From: Archangium lansingense
GTDB taxonomy: Bacteria; Myxococcota; Myxococcia; Myxococcales; Myxococcaceae
Direction of reading: 5' to 3'
Assembly: GCF_026626635.1 (NCBI RefSeq)
Contig: NZ_JAPNKA010000001.1
Coordinates: forward strand, 4,712,001 to 4,776,000
Length of the DNA: 64,000 nucleotides
Shown here: one piece after another, positions 34,101 through 41,700 of the stretch
Layout of the letters: each line of letters opens with the position of its first letter
How positions within the stretch are numbered: position 1 is the stretch's first letter
The notes under the pieces: model-generated
The model's database searches: none
Told to the model about the DNA's origin: nothing
Seen by the model: only the letters and a program-made list of their open reading frames with translations
Program-made: the position numbers and the translations under genes

Positions 34101-34978
34101 CCAACTCGTATGTGGACGGCGTGAAGTGGGGCGACAAGCACAGGTTCTTCTCCCGTGACGAGCCGCTCACGGCCCAGAGCCGCTGGGATTACAGCCAGAC
34201 CAACACCGTCCCCTACACCATGACGTATTCCCGCAGCGCAGACGCCGAGATGGGTATGGTGCAGACTCTCGATTGGGTCCAGCACAACACGGGAGGCACC
34301 TGGTTCAACGACAACTGGGGTCTGACCTCCGAGAATCGCGCGAACCCTGGCAATTTCGGCTCCTGGATGATGCCGCCCAACTGGAACTGGCCCTACCAGA
34401 TGTGCCAGTACGAGATGAACGACACCAGTCCGACCCGGAGCAAGCGTCTCGCCTGGGGATTGATGTACGGCGCCGTGGGCAAGCCTTCTTACTATGCGTA
34501 TGGCTATGGATCGACGCTCTCGGGCCATCCCTACCAGAGCTACTCCCTCTTCATGGTCATGGGTCAGCAGAGCGCCGGAGACGTCCTGGCCCAGGCGACC
34601 CAGGTGGAGCGCATGCTCAAGGCGCAGCTCGGGGTGGTCCAGGGCCAGGTGGTGACGCAGGGTCCCCTCGGCGTCGCCCGCTCTGATTCCCTCACCTACC
34701 CGGTGCCCGGCTACAACAGCAACTACGCGGCCTACGAGCTCCTGGCGGACATGACCGGCCACTTCAACGCGACCCTGAATGCCGCCGGTGGGGAGATCCA
34801 GAATCCGCTCTTCCTCGTCCACACCTCGGCGGGCGTGCCGGCTCGCCTCTACCTGGATGGCGTGCTGCTGAGTGCGGACGTGGATTACTTCGCTTCCTTC
34901 GATGCCAGCACCGGGCTGCTGTGGCTCACCCTCAACCGGCCCTGGAGCGGCAGCCACACCCTGGCCAGCGGCACGTAG
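31133..34978 (+). CDS. Giant lipoprotein with nine tandem Ig-like repeats and a novel C-terminal domain
   Basis: A 1281-aa surface lipoprotein. The start at 31133 has GGAGG upstream, followed by a signal peptide with lipobox LLLLGC. Residues about 18-115 form a Big-type Ig domain (VTVSLEPATVALTTGGTQRF). Nine near-identical repeats of about 77 residues follow (each starting PP-I-SF-A-P-TINAGQSTTLSW and ending YTLTATN-GSVTATVTV), spanning about 117-810. The C-terminal 470 residues are rich in Trp, Tyr and Gly (for example NGWGYVVSHFSGNGVSHSG, DIAWDGDGTNSYVDGV, PNWNWPYQMCQYEMND) and look like a secreted enzymatic or carbohydrate-binding domain, but I do not recognise it. It converges on a starch-degrading enzyme gene, which hints at a polysaccharide role. 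Confidence 0.8.
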   Translation: MCRILSSLVLTLPLLLLGCDGGGDPPVIVNPPGVTVSLEPATVALTTGGTQRFTATVTGASNASVSWTATGGEITPDGVYTAPGTAGTYSVRATSVANTNKYAESSVTVTESPVLPPPMITLFSAVPSTINPGEGTTLSWEATGATSLSIEPGVGAVTGTSVSVSPSATTTYTLTATNEAGSVTATAMVTVRQPPAITYFAATPSTINAGQSTTLNWEVAGGASLSIDQGVGAVSGGAGMPVSPSATTTYTLTATNEAGSVTATATVTVNQPPAISSFTATPATINAGQSTTLSWEATGATSLSIEPGVGTVTGTSVSVSPAVTTTYTLTATNEVGSVTATVTVTVNQPPTISSFTASSSTINAGQSTTLSWATTGATSLSISPGVGTVTGTNATVSPAVTTIYTLTAMNEVGSVTATVTVTVNQPPTISSFTASSSTINAGQSTMLSWDATGATSLRISPGVGTVTGTSVSVSPAATTTYTLTATNEVGSVTAMVTVTVNQPPTISSFTAASSTINAGQSTTLSWAATRATSLSISPGVGAVTGTSVSVRPAATTTYTLTATNEVGSFTATVTVTVNQPPTISSFTATPATINAGQSTTLRWATTGATSLSISPGVGAVTGTSVSVSPAVTTTYTLTATNAAGSVTATVTVTVNQPPTISSFTATPSMINAGQSTTLSWATTGATSLSISPGVGTVTGTSVTVSPATTTTYTLTATNAVGSVTATTTVTVNQPPTISSFTATPSTINAGQNATLSWATTGATSLSISPGVGTVTGVNVSVSPTTTTTYTLTATNAVGSVTATTTVTVSSPEAWTSLSWANELPGNYNSDVYRWLDSGKQQRTAALTRNTARDPGGSYGGMLRQFRFYTGMSERVATGTGASSGTGYLWNGWGYVVSHFSGNGVSHSGNLAGTYRRVFVGRHHAIHEFSWNMPIGGTPVKVTVHWFFSTGRDHPVYAVTFDTSVAGSSGLSTEADSRTPYGDIAWDGDGTNSYVDGVKWGDKHRFFSRDEPLTAQSRWDYSQTNTVPYTMTYSRSADAEMGMVQTLDWVQHNTGGTWFNDNWGLTSENRANPGNFGSWMMPPNWNWPYQMCQYEMNDTSPTRSKRLAWGLMYGAVGKPSYYAYGYGSTLSGHPYQSYSLFMVMGQQSAGDVLAQATQVERMLKAQLGVVQGQVVTQGPLGVARSDSLTYPVPGYNSNYAAYELLADMTGHFNATLNAAGGEIQNPLFLVHTSAGVPARLYLDGVLLSADVDYFASFDASTGLLWLTLNRPWSGSHTLASGT
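31480..33559 (+). repeat. Nine tandem 231-bp repeats within the Ig-like lipoprotein gene
   Basis: Nine coding repeats of about 231 bases, recognisable by ATCAACGCGGGCCAGAGCAC and TACACGCTGACGGC in each. Central units are most alike and outer ones diverge, the pattern left by unequal crossover. The array is prone to expansion, contraction and assembly collapse. Confidence 0.9.
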
Positions 34979-34993
34979 AGCAACGCAGGGACT

Positions 34994-35025
34994 CCCGGCG
35001 CGAGGCGCGTGGACCTCGCGCCGGG
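34994..35025. terminator. Strong bidirectional hairpin between two giant genes
   Basis: CCCGGCGCGAGG (34994-35005) and CCTCGCGCCGGG (35014-35025) form a perfect 12-bp GC-rich stem with an 8-base loop, placed between the stop codons of the Ig-repeat lipoprotein and the amylase. No T-run is seen. Confidence 0.6.
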
Positions 35026-35042
35026 GCACTTCCCGCTTCGGA

Positions 35043-38000
35043 TTACTTCCAGGTGTCGTTGAGCGTCACGGAGCCGGTCGCGGGCGTCGTGGAGGTGCGG
35101 TTGGTGCCGCTCTCCCAGGTGACATTCCCGCTGCTGTCCTTCTTGATGTACTTGTATTCGAAGGCCGTCGAGCCGGGCAGGCTCAGCGTCACGCTCCACG
35201 TCGGGTAGTTGGCCGGCGAGAGCTGAATGGCGGCGCCAGTGTTCCAACTCCCGAGCGCGGCGATGCTGCCCACGACGTAGATGTTCTGTCCGACCACGGT
35301 GCTGGCCGTCTCATTGAAGGTGACGGTGGCGCCGGTGGTGCTCGTGGTGACACTCAGGGCCGTGCTCTGGGCGGAGACGTTGCCCGCGGTGTCCCGGGCG
35401 CGCACCGTGTAGCTGTACGTGGTGCCTACCGTCAGGCCGGTGTCGGTGTAGCTGGCCGAGGTAGGTGAGCCGACCAGCGAGCCGTTGCGGTACACGTCAT
35501 ACCCGGCGATGCCACCAGTGTCCGTGGAGGCCGTCCACGAGAGCGTAACGGAGGTGGACGTCTTGGACGGTGCCGTGAGTCCCGAGGGCACGCTTGGCGC
35601 GGTGGTGTCGGAGGACGGGGCGCCCGCGGTGATGGTGCCGGCGTTGAACGTCTGAACGCCCGCGGGGATGAAGTAGTTGAGCCCGCCGTTGTTGTCCCAG
35701 GTGCCGCTGCCGTTGTTGAAGACGGCCTCGAGCTGCGTGGCCGAGCCCAGGTCGACAGTGTACTTGGCGTAACCCGCTACCTCCGCGTTGGGCATGGCTG
35801 CGCCCGGTGCGATCGTCCACGTGCCACCCGCGGGGCGGTAGTGGATGTAGGGCGTGGTGAAGCCCTTCTTGTAATAGACGGTGACGGAGTTGCCCGCGCT
35901 GGTGGTGACGGAGAGCGCCGTGCTGGCCGCCGAGGTGTTGCCCGCCGCGTCCCGAGCTTTCACGGTGTAGCTGTACGCGGTGCTCGCCGCGAGCCCGCTG
36001 TCCGTATAGGTGGTGCCCGTGGGAGCGCCCACCTGCGTGCCATTGCGGAAGACGAGATAGCCCGTCACGCCGACGTTGTCCGTCGACGCCGTCCACGAGA
36101 GGGTCACGGCCGAGGAAGTCTTCGAGGGCGAGGTGAGTCCACCGGGCACGCTCGGCGCGGTGGTGTCGACCACCGGGGCTCCCGCGGTGATGGTGCCCGC
36201 GTTAAAGGTGGAGACGCCGGTGGGGAAGAAGTAGTTGGTGCCGTTGTTGTTGTCCCAGGTGCCGCTGCCGTTGTTGAAGACGGCCTCGAGCTGCGTGGCC
36301 GAGCCCAGGTTGACGGTGTACTTCGCGTAGCCGCTCACCTCGGAGTCGGGCATGGCGTAGCCCGGCGCCACCGTCCACGTGCCGCCCGCGGGACGGAAGT
36401 GGATGTACGGGGTGGTGAAGCCCTTCTTGTAATAGACGGTGGTGGTGTTGCCCGCGCCGGTGGTGGCGGAGATGGCCGTGCTCTGCGCGGAGACGTTGCC
36501 CGCCGCGTCCTTCGCCCTCACGGTGTAGCTGTACGCGGTGCTCGGCGACAGGCCCGTGTCCGTGTAGCTGGTGCCCGTGACGGAGGCCACCTGGGTGCCA
36601 TTGCGGAAGACGTCATACCCGGCCACGCCGTAGTTGTCGGTGGAGGCCGTCCAGAGCAGGGCCACCGAGGAGCTCGTCGTGCCCGAGGCCGTCAGCCCCG
36701 TGGGCGCCGAGGGCGCGGTGGTGTCCGGTGCCAGCGTGGTGACGGAGAGCGCCGTGCTCGCCGCCGAGAGGTTGCCCGCCGCGTCCTTCGCCTTCACGGT
36801 GTAGCTGTACGCGGTGCTCGCGGTGAGCCCGCTGTCGGTGTAGCTGGTGCTGGGGCTCGAGCCCACCTGCGTGCCATTGCGGAACACGTCGTAGCCTGTC
36901 ACCGCCACGTTGTCCGAGGCCGCGCTCCAGGCGAGCGTCACCGAGCGATCCGACTTCGTGGAGGCCGCCAGGCCCGTGGGAGTGGAGGGCGCCGTGGTGT
37001 CCACCACCAGGAACGGGTGCGTGCCCTGCACCGTGCCGTTGATGTCCTCGATGTACTTGCCGCCGACCAGGTTGTACCGGCCCGCGCCAACGTAGACGGA
37101 CTGGAGCTCGCTCCGGGTGATGTTGCCCCGGCTGTCAGTGGCCTCGATGTAGTAGTCGAGCAACTGGTCGCGGTAGTTGCCCAGATAGACGTAGTAGAGG
37201 TCGCCAATCTCCTGCGCGGGCACCTTCGCCATGACGGGCAGGTAGGCGGGCTGCCATGCAACGCCATTGATGACAGGCTTCAGGTCCCTCCGGGTCAACG
37301 GGTAGTCCACCCAGGCTCCCACGCGCGTGGTGTCGATGTTGGGCACACCCGCGGCCTTGCGCGCGGCGGGGTCGTACACCTTGTGAGTGTTGTCGAGCGG
37401 GTCGATGCTCTTGTTGGTGTGCACGCGGACGCGGGCCTTGATGCTGGTGATGCCACTCAGGTCGTACGCGTAGGTGTAGAGGGCGAAGGTGTTGTTGAAG
37501 TGGTGGAGTGTCCAGCCCTCGGACTTGTCCGTGTTGGCGCTGCCCGGGTTGTAGGGCCAGCGCTGCGGCCACCAGACGGACGGGCCCGTGCGGTCCTCGG
37601 TGAGGCGATCCTGCACGTAGGGCTTGGAGAAGTAGAGCGACTGGTTGAAGGAGAGCGTGGGCTTGACGTTGTCGTCCTGGTTCTCGTCGTAGTAGCCGAA
37701 GCCCGAGTCCATGGCCGGCAGCAGGAAGTACCAGGCCAGCTCCGCGGGGTTGGCGCCGCCCGCCCAGTCGTTGCTCGCGTCACCCTTCACCGGGAAGGAC
37801 ATCATCCACGGGTTGAGCTGGTTGCCCGCGTGCGTCACCTGGTTGTCCTGGGTCGTGGTGGGCTTCCAGTGGTTGGGGTGGGTGTCGAGCCAGATCTGCT
37901 CGGCCGTCTTCGCGTAGTTGAGCGCGGCCTGGAGCAGGGCGAAGTTGCGCTCCAGGTAGTGCCAGCCGTGCTCCAGGGAGACCGTCATGCCCTCCTGCAC

Positions 38001-39395
38001 GCCGCTGAGGTTCGTCTTGGGCGCGAGGTTGAGGCCGGTGGCAGAGTTGAACGCGGGGAACTGGCCCTTCCAGATGCCAAAGGGCAGCTTCCAGTGGTGC
38101 CACTGCGGGTCGGACGAGGAGTCGCGCGTGTCCACCCACGAGCCGTCCTGCACGTGCACCACGTCGGTGGAGGCGGGGGTGTTGTTGACGAGGTACTCGC
38201 TGATGCCCATGCACTGCACGCCCGCCGTGCAGGTGACGCTGCGGCCGTTGTACCAGGTGCTCTCCGAGCCCGCGCGTCCACCCGAGTTGTCTCCGTCATG
38301 CGCGATGACGAAGAACTGCTTCTGCGAGACGAGCCCCTCGAAGCTCCGGAGGTTGACGACGTCGACGGTGGCCTCGCCCTCCCAGCCCTCGAGCCAGGAG
38401 CCGTTCTGGTTGACAGGGATGCCCACCACGCGCGACTCGGCGCCCGTGGCCGGGTCCACGTAGCGCACCCAGTGCGGCGTGGAGGCGAACGGGTACTTGT
38501 TGCGGATGGTCTGCTGCTCGTGCGCCATCTGCAGGCTCACCCAGCTGCCCACGTTGCTGGTGTTCTGCAGGTCCGCGCGGTTGGGCGGCGACACGAGCGT
38601 GTCCGAGCCCGGATCATTCAGGAAGGGATAGTCCTTGAGCGTGCGCGAGAAGTGGTTGTCACCGATGACGGACCACTGGATTCCCAGCTTCGCGAGCGTG
38701 GGGATGAGGCGCTCGGAGAAGCCCAGCTCCGTGGGGAAGAAGCCCTTGGAGGCCTGGAAGTTGCTCCCCAGGAAGTAGGGCTGCGCGAGGGTGGCGCTCT
38801 GGTAGATGAGATCCTTGAGGAAGTACTCCTGTCCCACCAGCGGCCCCATGCTGTGGTGGCCGGTGAAGTGGATGAGATCCAGCGTCCGGTTGCCCGCCGG
38901 GGTGCGCAGGGTGTTGTACCGGTCGCGCCAGGGCGAGCCCCAGTTCGTGTTGTTGTACCCGCTGACGTTCTGCAGCGTGTTGAGGTCCTGGACGTTGTTC
39001 ACCACCGACCCAGACATGGTCACGTGGATCTGCCCGGTGGAGGCGTTGGTGTTCATGTCCGCCGCGACGTTCGGGGGCCAGTACATGTAGGCGCCCGTCT
39101 TCGCGTGGTGCGAGTAGTAGGTGACCAGATCGTCGTGCGGCATCGGCGCGCCCGACGGCAGGTAATAGGTGTAGTTCGACGGCGGGTTCTGCTTCAGGTT
39201 GATGACCTGGCCGTCATACGTGTAGCGGATGGCTCCGCCCACCGGCGTCGACGCGTACTTGCTGACGTCGTAGTACGCCCAAAAGTTGGGCATGTGGTTG
39301 TGGTACACGTGCGAGGCGGCGATCTGCGCTTGCGCCGGTCCGGCCAGCAGCAGCGCCGCCACGGCGGGCAGCAGCAACGGTTTTAATCGGTTCAC
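35043..39395 (-). CDS. Secreted GH119-like alpha-amylase with FN3, CBM25 and CBM20 modules
   Basis: A 1450-aa exported enzyme. The signal peptide (residues 1-23, ending AQAQ) is followed by a catalytic region (24 to about 790) resembling GH119, the relative of GH57 that cleaves starch with retention. The candidate nucleophile is Glu223 (FFPTELGF) and the acid/base Asp367 (FFVIAHDGDN); the 144-residue spacing is close to the Glu231/Asp373 pair I recall for IgtZ of Bacillus circulans. The C-terminal modules are FN3, FN3, CBM25, FN3, CBM25, FN3 and CBM20 (about 799-1450). Both CBM25 units carry YYKKGFTTPYIH and FNNGSGTWDNN; the last module ends as a CBM20 (EYKYIKKDSSGNVTWESG). It likely binds and degrades raw starch or glycogen. 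The GH number is an inference. Confidence 0.8.
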   Translation of the reverse strand: MNRLKPLLLPAVAALLLAGPAQAQIAASHVYHNHMPNFWAYYDVSKYASTPVGGAIRYTYDGQVINLKQNPPSNYTYYLPSGAPMPHDDLVTYYSHHAKTGAYMYWPPNVAADMNTNASTGQIHVTMSGSVVNNVQDLNTLQNVSGYNNTNWGSPWRDRYNTLRTPAGNRTLDLIHFTGHHSMGPLVGQEYFLKDLIYQSATLAQPYFLGSNFQASKGFFPTELGFSERLIPTLAKLGIQWSVIGDNHFSRTLKDYPFLNDPGSDTLVSPPNRADLQNTSNVGSWVSLQMAHEQQTIRNKYPFASTPHWVRYVDPATGAESRVVGIPVNQNGSWLEGWEGEATVDVVNLRSFEGLVSQKQFFVIAHDGDNSGGRAGSESTWYNGRSVTCTAGVQCMGISEYLVNNTPASTDVVHVQDGSWVDTRDSSSDPQWHHWKLPFGIWKGQFPAFNSATGLNLAPKTNLSGVQEGMTVSLEHGWHYLERNFALLQAALNYAKTAEQIWLDTHPNHWKPTTTQDNQVTHAGNQLNPWMMSFPVKGDASNDWAGGANPAELAWYFLLPAMDSGFGYYDENQDDNVKPTLSFNQSLYFSKPYVQDRLTEDRTGPSVWWPQRWPYNPGSANTDKSEGWTLHHFNNTFALYTYAYDLSGITSIKARVRVHTNKSIDPLDNTHKVYDPAARKAAGVPNIDTTRVGAWVDYPLTRRDLKPVINGVAWQPAYLPVMAKVPAQEIGDLYYVYLGNYRDQLLDYYIEATDSRGNITRSELQSVYVGAGRYNLVGGKYIEDINGTVQGTHPFLVVDTTAPSTPTGLAASTKSDRSVTLAWSAASDNVAVTGYDVFRNGTQVGSSPSTSYTDSGLTASTAYSYTVKAKDAAGNLSAASTALSVTTLAPDTTAPSAPTGLTASGTTSSSVALLWTASTDNYGVAGYDVFRNGTQVASVTGTSYTDTGLSPSTAYSYTVRAKDAAGNVSAQSTAISATTGAGNTTTVYYKKGFTTPYIHFRPAGGTWTVAPGYAMPDSEVSGYAKYTVNLGSATQLEAVFNNGSGTWDNNNGTNYFFPTGVSTFNAGTITAGAPVVDTTAPSVPGGLTSPSKTSSAVTLSWTASTDNVGVTGYLVFRNGTQVGAPTGTTYTDSGLAASTAYSYTVKARDAAGNTSAASTALSVTTSAGNSVTVYYKKGFTTPYIHYRPAGGTWTIAPGAAMPNAEVAGYAKYTVDLGSATQLEAVFNNGSGTWDNNGGLNYFIPAGVQTFNAGTITAGAPSSDTTAPSVPSGLTAPSKTSTSVTLSWTASTDTGGIAGYDVYRNGSLVGSPTSASYTDTGLTVGTTYSYTVRARDTAGNVSAQSTALSVTTSTTGATVTFNETASTVVGQNIYVVGSIAALGSWNTGAAIQLSPANYPTWSVTLSLPGSTAFEYKYIKKDSSGNVTWESGTNRTSTTPATGSVTLNDTWK

Positions 39396-39493
39396 GGGGG
39401 CTCCTCGGGGGTTGGGGGAAGCGCCGGACGATTAGTGGTGCTAACGGTTCTTGTCACTTTTTTCGGGGATTTTCATTTTTACTAGGAGCTCAC

Positions 39494-39976
39494 ATGAAGG
39501 GGTTCTGGGTGTGCGCGCTGCTGTCTCTGGCGGCGTGTTCTGAGAAGCAGGGGAGTGGGGCCGGGCAGACCGCGCAGGAGAAGGAGGCGGCGGCCCTGGC
39601 AAACAAGGACGAGAAGTGCCCCGGTGGCACGGTGAAGGGGTGTCTGGATGCGGCCACCGAGGCCGAGCGCAAGGGCGAGTCTCCGCGCGCGGTCGAGATG
39701 TACACGCGCGTGTGTGACGCGGGCGTGGCCCGGGTGTGCAACGTGCTGGGCACCTTCGTCTGGCAGGGACGGGGCGTGACTGCGGACCCGGCGCGCGCCT
39801 ATTCGCTCTACATGCGCGCGTGTGACGGCGGCGACGCCTCGGGCTGTTTCAGCGCGGGCATCTGCCACCGGACGGGCACGTGTGCTGAGAAGAACGACGC
39901 CGAGGCCACCAGGCTCATCCAGCGCGCGTGCGATGGCGGTGACAAACGGGCCTGCGCCAACCTGGGCGGCCGCTGA
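39494..39976 (+). CDS. Sel1-like repeat lipoprotein
   Basis: A 160-aa lipoprotein with AGGAGC seven bases before ATG 39494 and lipobox LSLAAC. The mature part has about three Sel1-like (TPR-related) helical repeats with regularly spaced Cys residues: a GGTVKGCLDAA-like helix, YTRVCDAGVARVCNVLG, YMRACDGGDASGCFSAG and QRACDGGDKRACANLGG. This Cys-containing subtype (as in Helicobacter HcpA-like proteins) is stabilised by disulfides between helices. It is likely a periplasmic scaffold or binding protein. It is divergent from the amylase gene, 98 bases away, in an AT-rich gap where both promoters must lie. Confidence 0.82.
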   Translation: MKGFWVCALLSLAACSEKQGSGAGQTAQEKEAAALANKDEKCPGGTVKGCLDAATEAERKGESPRAVEMYTRVCDAGVARVCNVLGTFVWQGRGVTADPARAYSLYMRACDGGDASGCFSAGICHRTGTCAEKNDAEATRLIQRACDGGDKRACANLGGR

Positions 39977-40011
39977 AGGCACGCCCGGTGGCATTCAGGT
40001 GTACGGCGCGA

Positions 40012-40034
40012 GGGCGGGCGTGACCGCTCGCCCC
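40012..40034. terminator. Possible hairpin between convergent genes
   Basis: GGGCGGGCG and CGCTCGCCC form a 9-bp stem with one mismatch and a TGAC loop between two convergent stop codons. No T-run; weak support. Confidence 0.3.
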
Positions 40035-40044
40035 CGGTGCGGCG

Positions 40045-40701
40045 TTACGGCGTGGTGGTGCCCGCCTGGGCCGGCGCGGTGGGCGCGGGCTGGGCCTCCT
40101 GCGCGGCCTTGGCGGCCTCGGCTTCAGCGTTGGCCTTGAGCAGTGCCTCCCGCTCACGACGGTTCTTCGCCTCGGTCTCGGTCAGCGACTTGAGGGTGGT
40201 CAGGCCCTGCTCGAAGTCCTTGCCGATCATCGCGTCCATATCCATGACCAGGGACATGGCCTTGCCCAGGAAGGTGTTCTGCCCCTCCATGGCCCAGCGC
40301 ATCGTGACGCTGCCATCGGGCGTGGGCTGGAACGTGAAGAGGGTGGTGTTGGTGGCCGGCCAGGGCACGAGGAACTCGAGCTGGATCTGAATGGACTCGT
40401 AGGGCTTGGAGTCCAGGATGGTCATCTTGCCCTTGCCGACCTGATCATTGCCGGACCAGGTGTAGATGGCGCCGGGCCCCGCGTAGGCCCCGTCGAAGGT
40501 CGTCTGCATCTTCGGGTCCTTTCCCGCCCAGGGCGACCAGTACTGCCACTTGTGAAAGTCGTTCACGGCCCCGAAGGGGAGATCGACGGGGGCGGCGATG
40601 GTGATGGACCGCTCGACGCGGAAGGTGGAGGGCCGGGACGCCACCACGGCGCCCAAGCCAATGAGGGCGACGGCGAGCGCGAGGGAAATCTTCTTGAGCA
40701 A
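40045..40701 (-). CDS. Membrane-anchored SRPBCC-domain protein
   Basis: A 218-aa protein: an N-terminal hydrophobic anchor (SLALAVALIGLGAVVA), an SRPBCC (START-like, polyketide-cyclase-type) domain (about residues 25-170, with FRVERSITIAAPVDLPFGAVNDFHKWQYWSPW as its typical opening) and an Ala/Glu-rich tail. This fold binds a hydrophobic ligand. I place the start at a TTG (40701) with AAGGAG six bases before it, because the frame has no ATG or GTG between the ribosome site and the anchor. A longer frame to 40887 crosses non-coding sequence. Ligand unknown. Confidence 0.75.
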   Translation of the reverse strand: MLKKISLALAVALIGLGAVVASRPSTFRVERSITIAAPVDLPFGAVNDFHKWQYWSPWAGKDPKMQTTFDGAYAGPGAIYTWSGNDQVGKGKMTILDSKPYESIQIQLEFLVPWPATNTTLFTFQPTPDGSVTMRWAMEGQNTFLGKAMSLVMDMDAMIGKDFEQGLTTLKSLTETEAKNRREREALLKANAEAEAAKAAQEAQPAPTAPAQAGTTTP

Positions 40702-40976
40702 TTTCGTCTCCTTCGAAGGGGGTGCACCGTATGTCTCCCAGAGACCGGACGGCAAATATCCAGAGCCTCGGCACGGAGTGTCTGGGCTACCCGCTCCGTA
40801 GGTCCGGCCGAGCAGGCGTGCGAGGTTCCCGTCTATGGTGCGTCCTGAAGGACGAACAGAAGAAGCACATTGCCTCATGGTTGACATCGTCTTGGGTCAC
40901 CCGGACGACGAGGCACGGCTCGCGCGGGTCTTGGCTATTTTCGACGACCTCTCCACGTGCGTTTCCGAGGACCGTC

Positions 40977-41690
40977 ATGAATCGACGCGAAGCACTCACC
41001 ACCCTCGCCGTCCTGGTGCCCGCGGTCACGAGCGCAGCCGGAGGGCCGGGTCCTGCTACCCCGGTCGAGCCACCGAAGCCAGGAGGCCACTCCATTGCAC
41101 CGCTCCCCTTCAATCCCGCGAAGCTCAAGGGCCTGTCGGAGCGGCTGCTGCGCTCGCACCACGAGAACAACTACGGTGGCGCGGTGAAGAACCTCAACAA
41201 GGTGGAGGAGGAGCTCGCCCGGGTGGGCAAGGACACGCCGGGCTTTCTCGTGGGCGGATTGAAGGAGCGGGAGCTCACCTTCACCAACTCGATGATTCTC
41301 CACGAGTATTACTTCGGGAACCTGGGCGGCGACGGGAAGGCCAGCGGGGCCATCGAGAAGGCCCTCGCGCGGGAGCATGGGAGCTTCGGCCGTTGGGAGG
41401 AGCTCTTCCGGGCGACGGGCACGAGCCTCGCCGGAGGCAGCGGCTGGGCCATCCTCGACTTCAACCTCCACACCGGCGAGCTGAGGACCTACTGGTCCGG
41501 CAACCACACCCAGGCCGTCGCGTTCGGGATGCCACTCCTCGTGATGGACATGTACGAGCACGCCTATGCCATCGACTACGGGGCCGCGGCGGCGAAATAC
41601 ATCGACGCCTTCTTCCAGAACCTCCAGTGGGATGAGGTCAACCGCCGCTTCGAGCGCGCGCAGAAGGTCCATGCAGCGTTGAAGGCCTGA
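40977..41690 (+). CDS. Exported Fe/Mn superoxide dismutase
   Basis: A 237-aa superoxide dismutase of the iron/manganese family, converting superoxide to peroxide and oxygen. Probable metal ligands are His in RSHHENNYGG, His in SMILHEYYFGNL, and the Asp and His of VMDMYEHAYAIDYG. The N-terminus MNRREALTTLAVLVPAVTSA has a twin-arginine pattern (RREAL), suggesting Tat export of the folded enzyme, which is unusual for this family. The start at 40977 has GAGGA upstream, excluding the longer frame to 40722. It lies 10 bases from chrA in the same direction, giving a probable oxidative/metal-stress operon. Confidence 0.87.
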   Translation: MNRREALTTLAVLVPAVTSAAGGPGPATPVEPPKPGGHSIAPLPFNPAKLKGLSERLLRSHHENNYGGAVKNLNKVEEELARVGKDTPGFLVGGLKERELTFTNSMILHEYYFGNLGGDGKASGAIEKALAREHGSFGRWEELFRATGTSLAGGSGWAILDFNLHTGELRTYWSGNHTQAVAFGMPLLVMDMYEHAYAIDYGAAAAKYIDAFFQNLQWDEVNRRFERAQKVHAALKA

Positions 41691-41700
41691 GGGGGGCATC

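Noticed and set aside
35841..39386. 1181-codon open frame on the plus strand
   Set aside because: It is the antisense shadow of the amylase gene; it has no ribosome site or domain and is a product of high G+C.
40722..40976. N-terminal extension of the superoxide dismutase frame
   Set aside because: The extension is not protein-like, and the ATG at 40977 has a ribosome site and an export signal.
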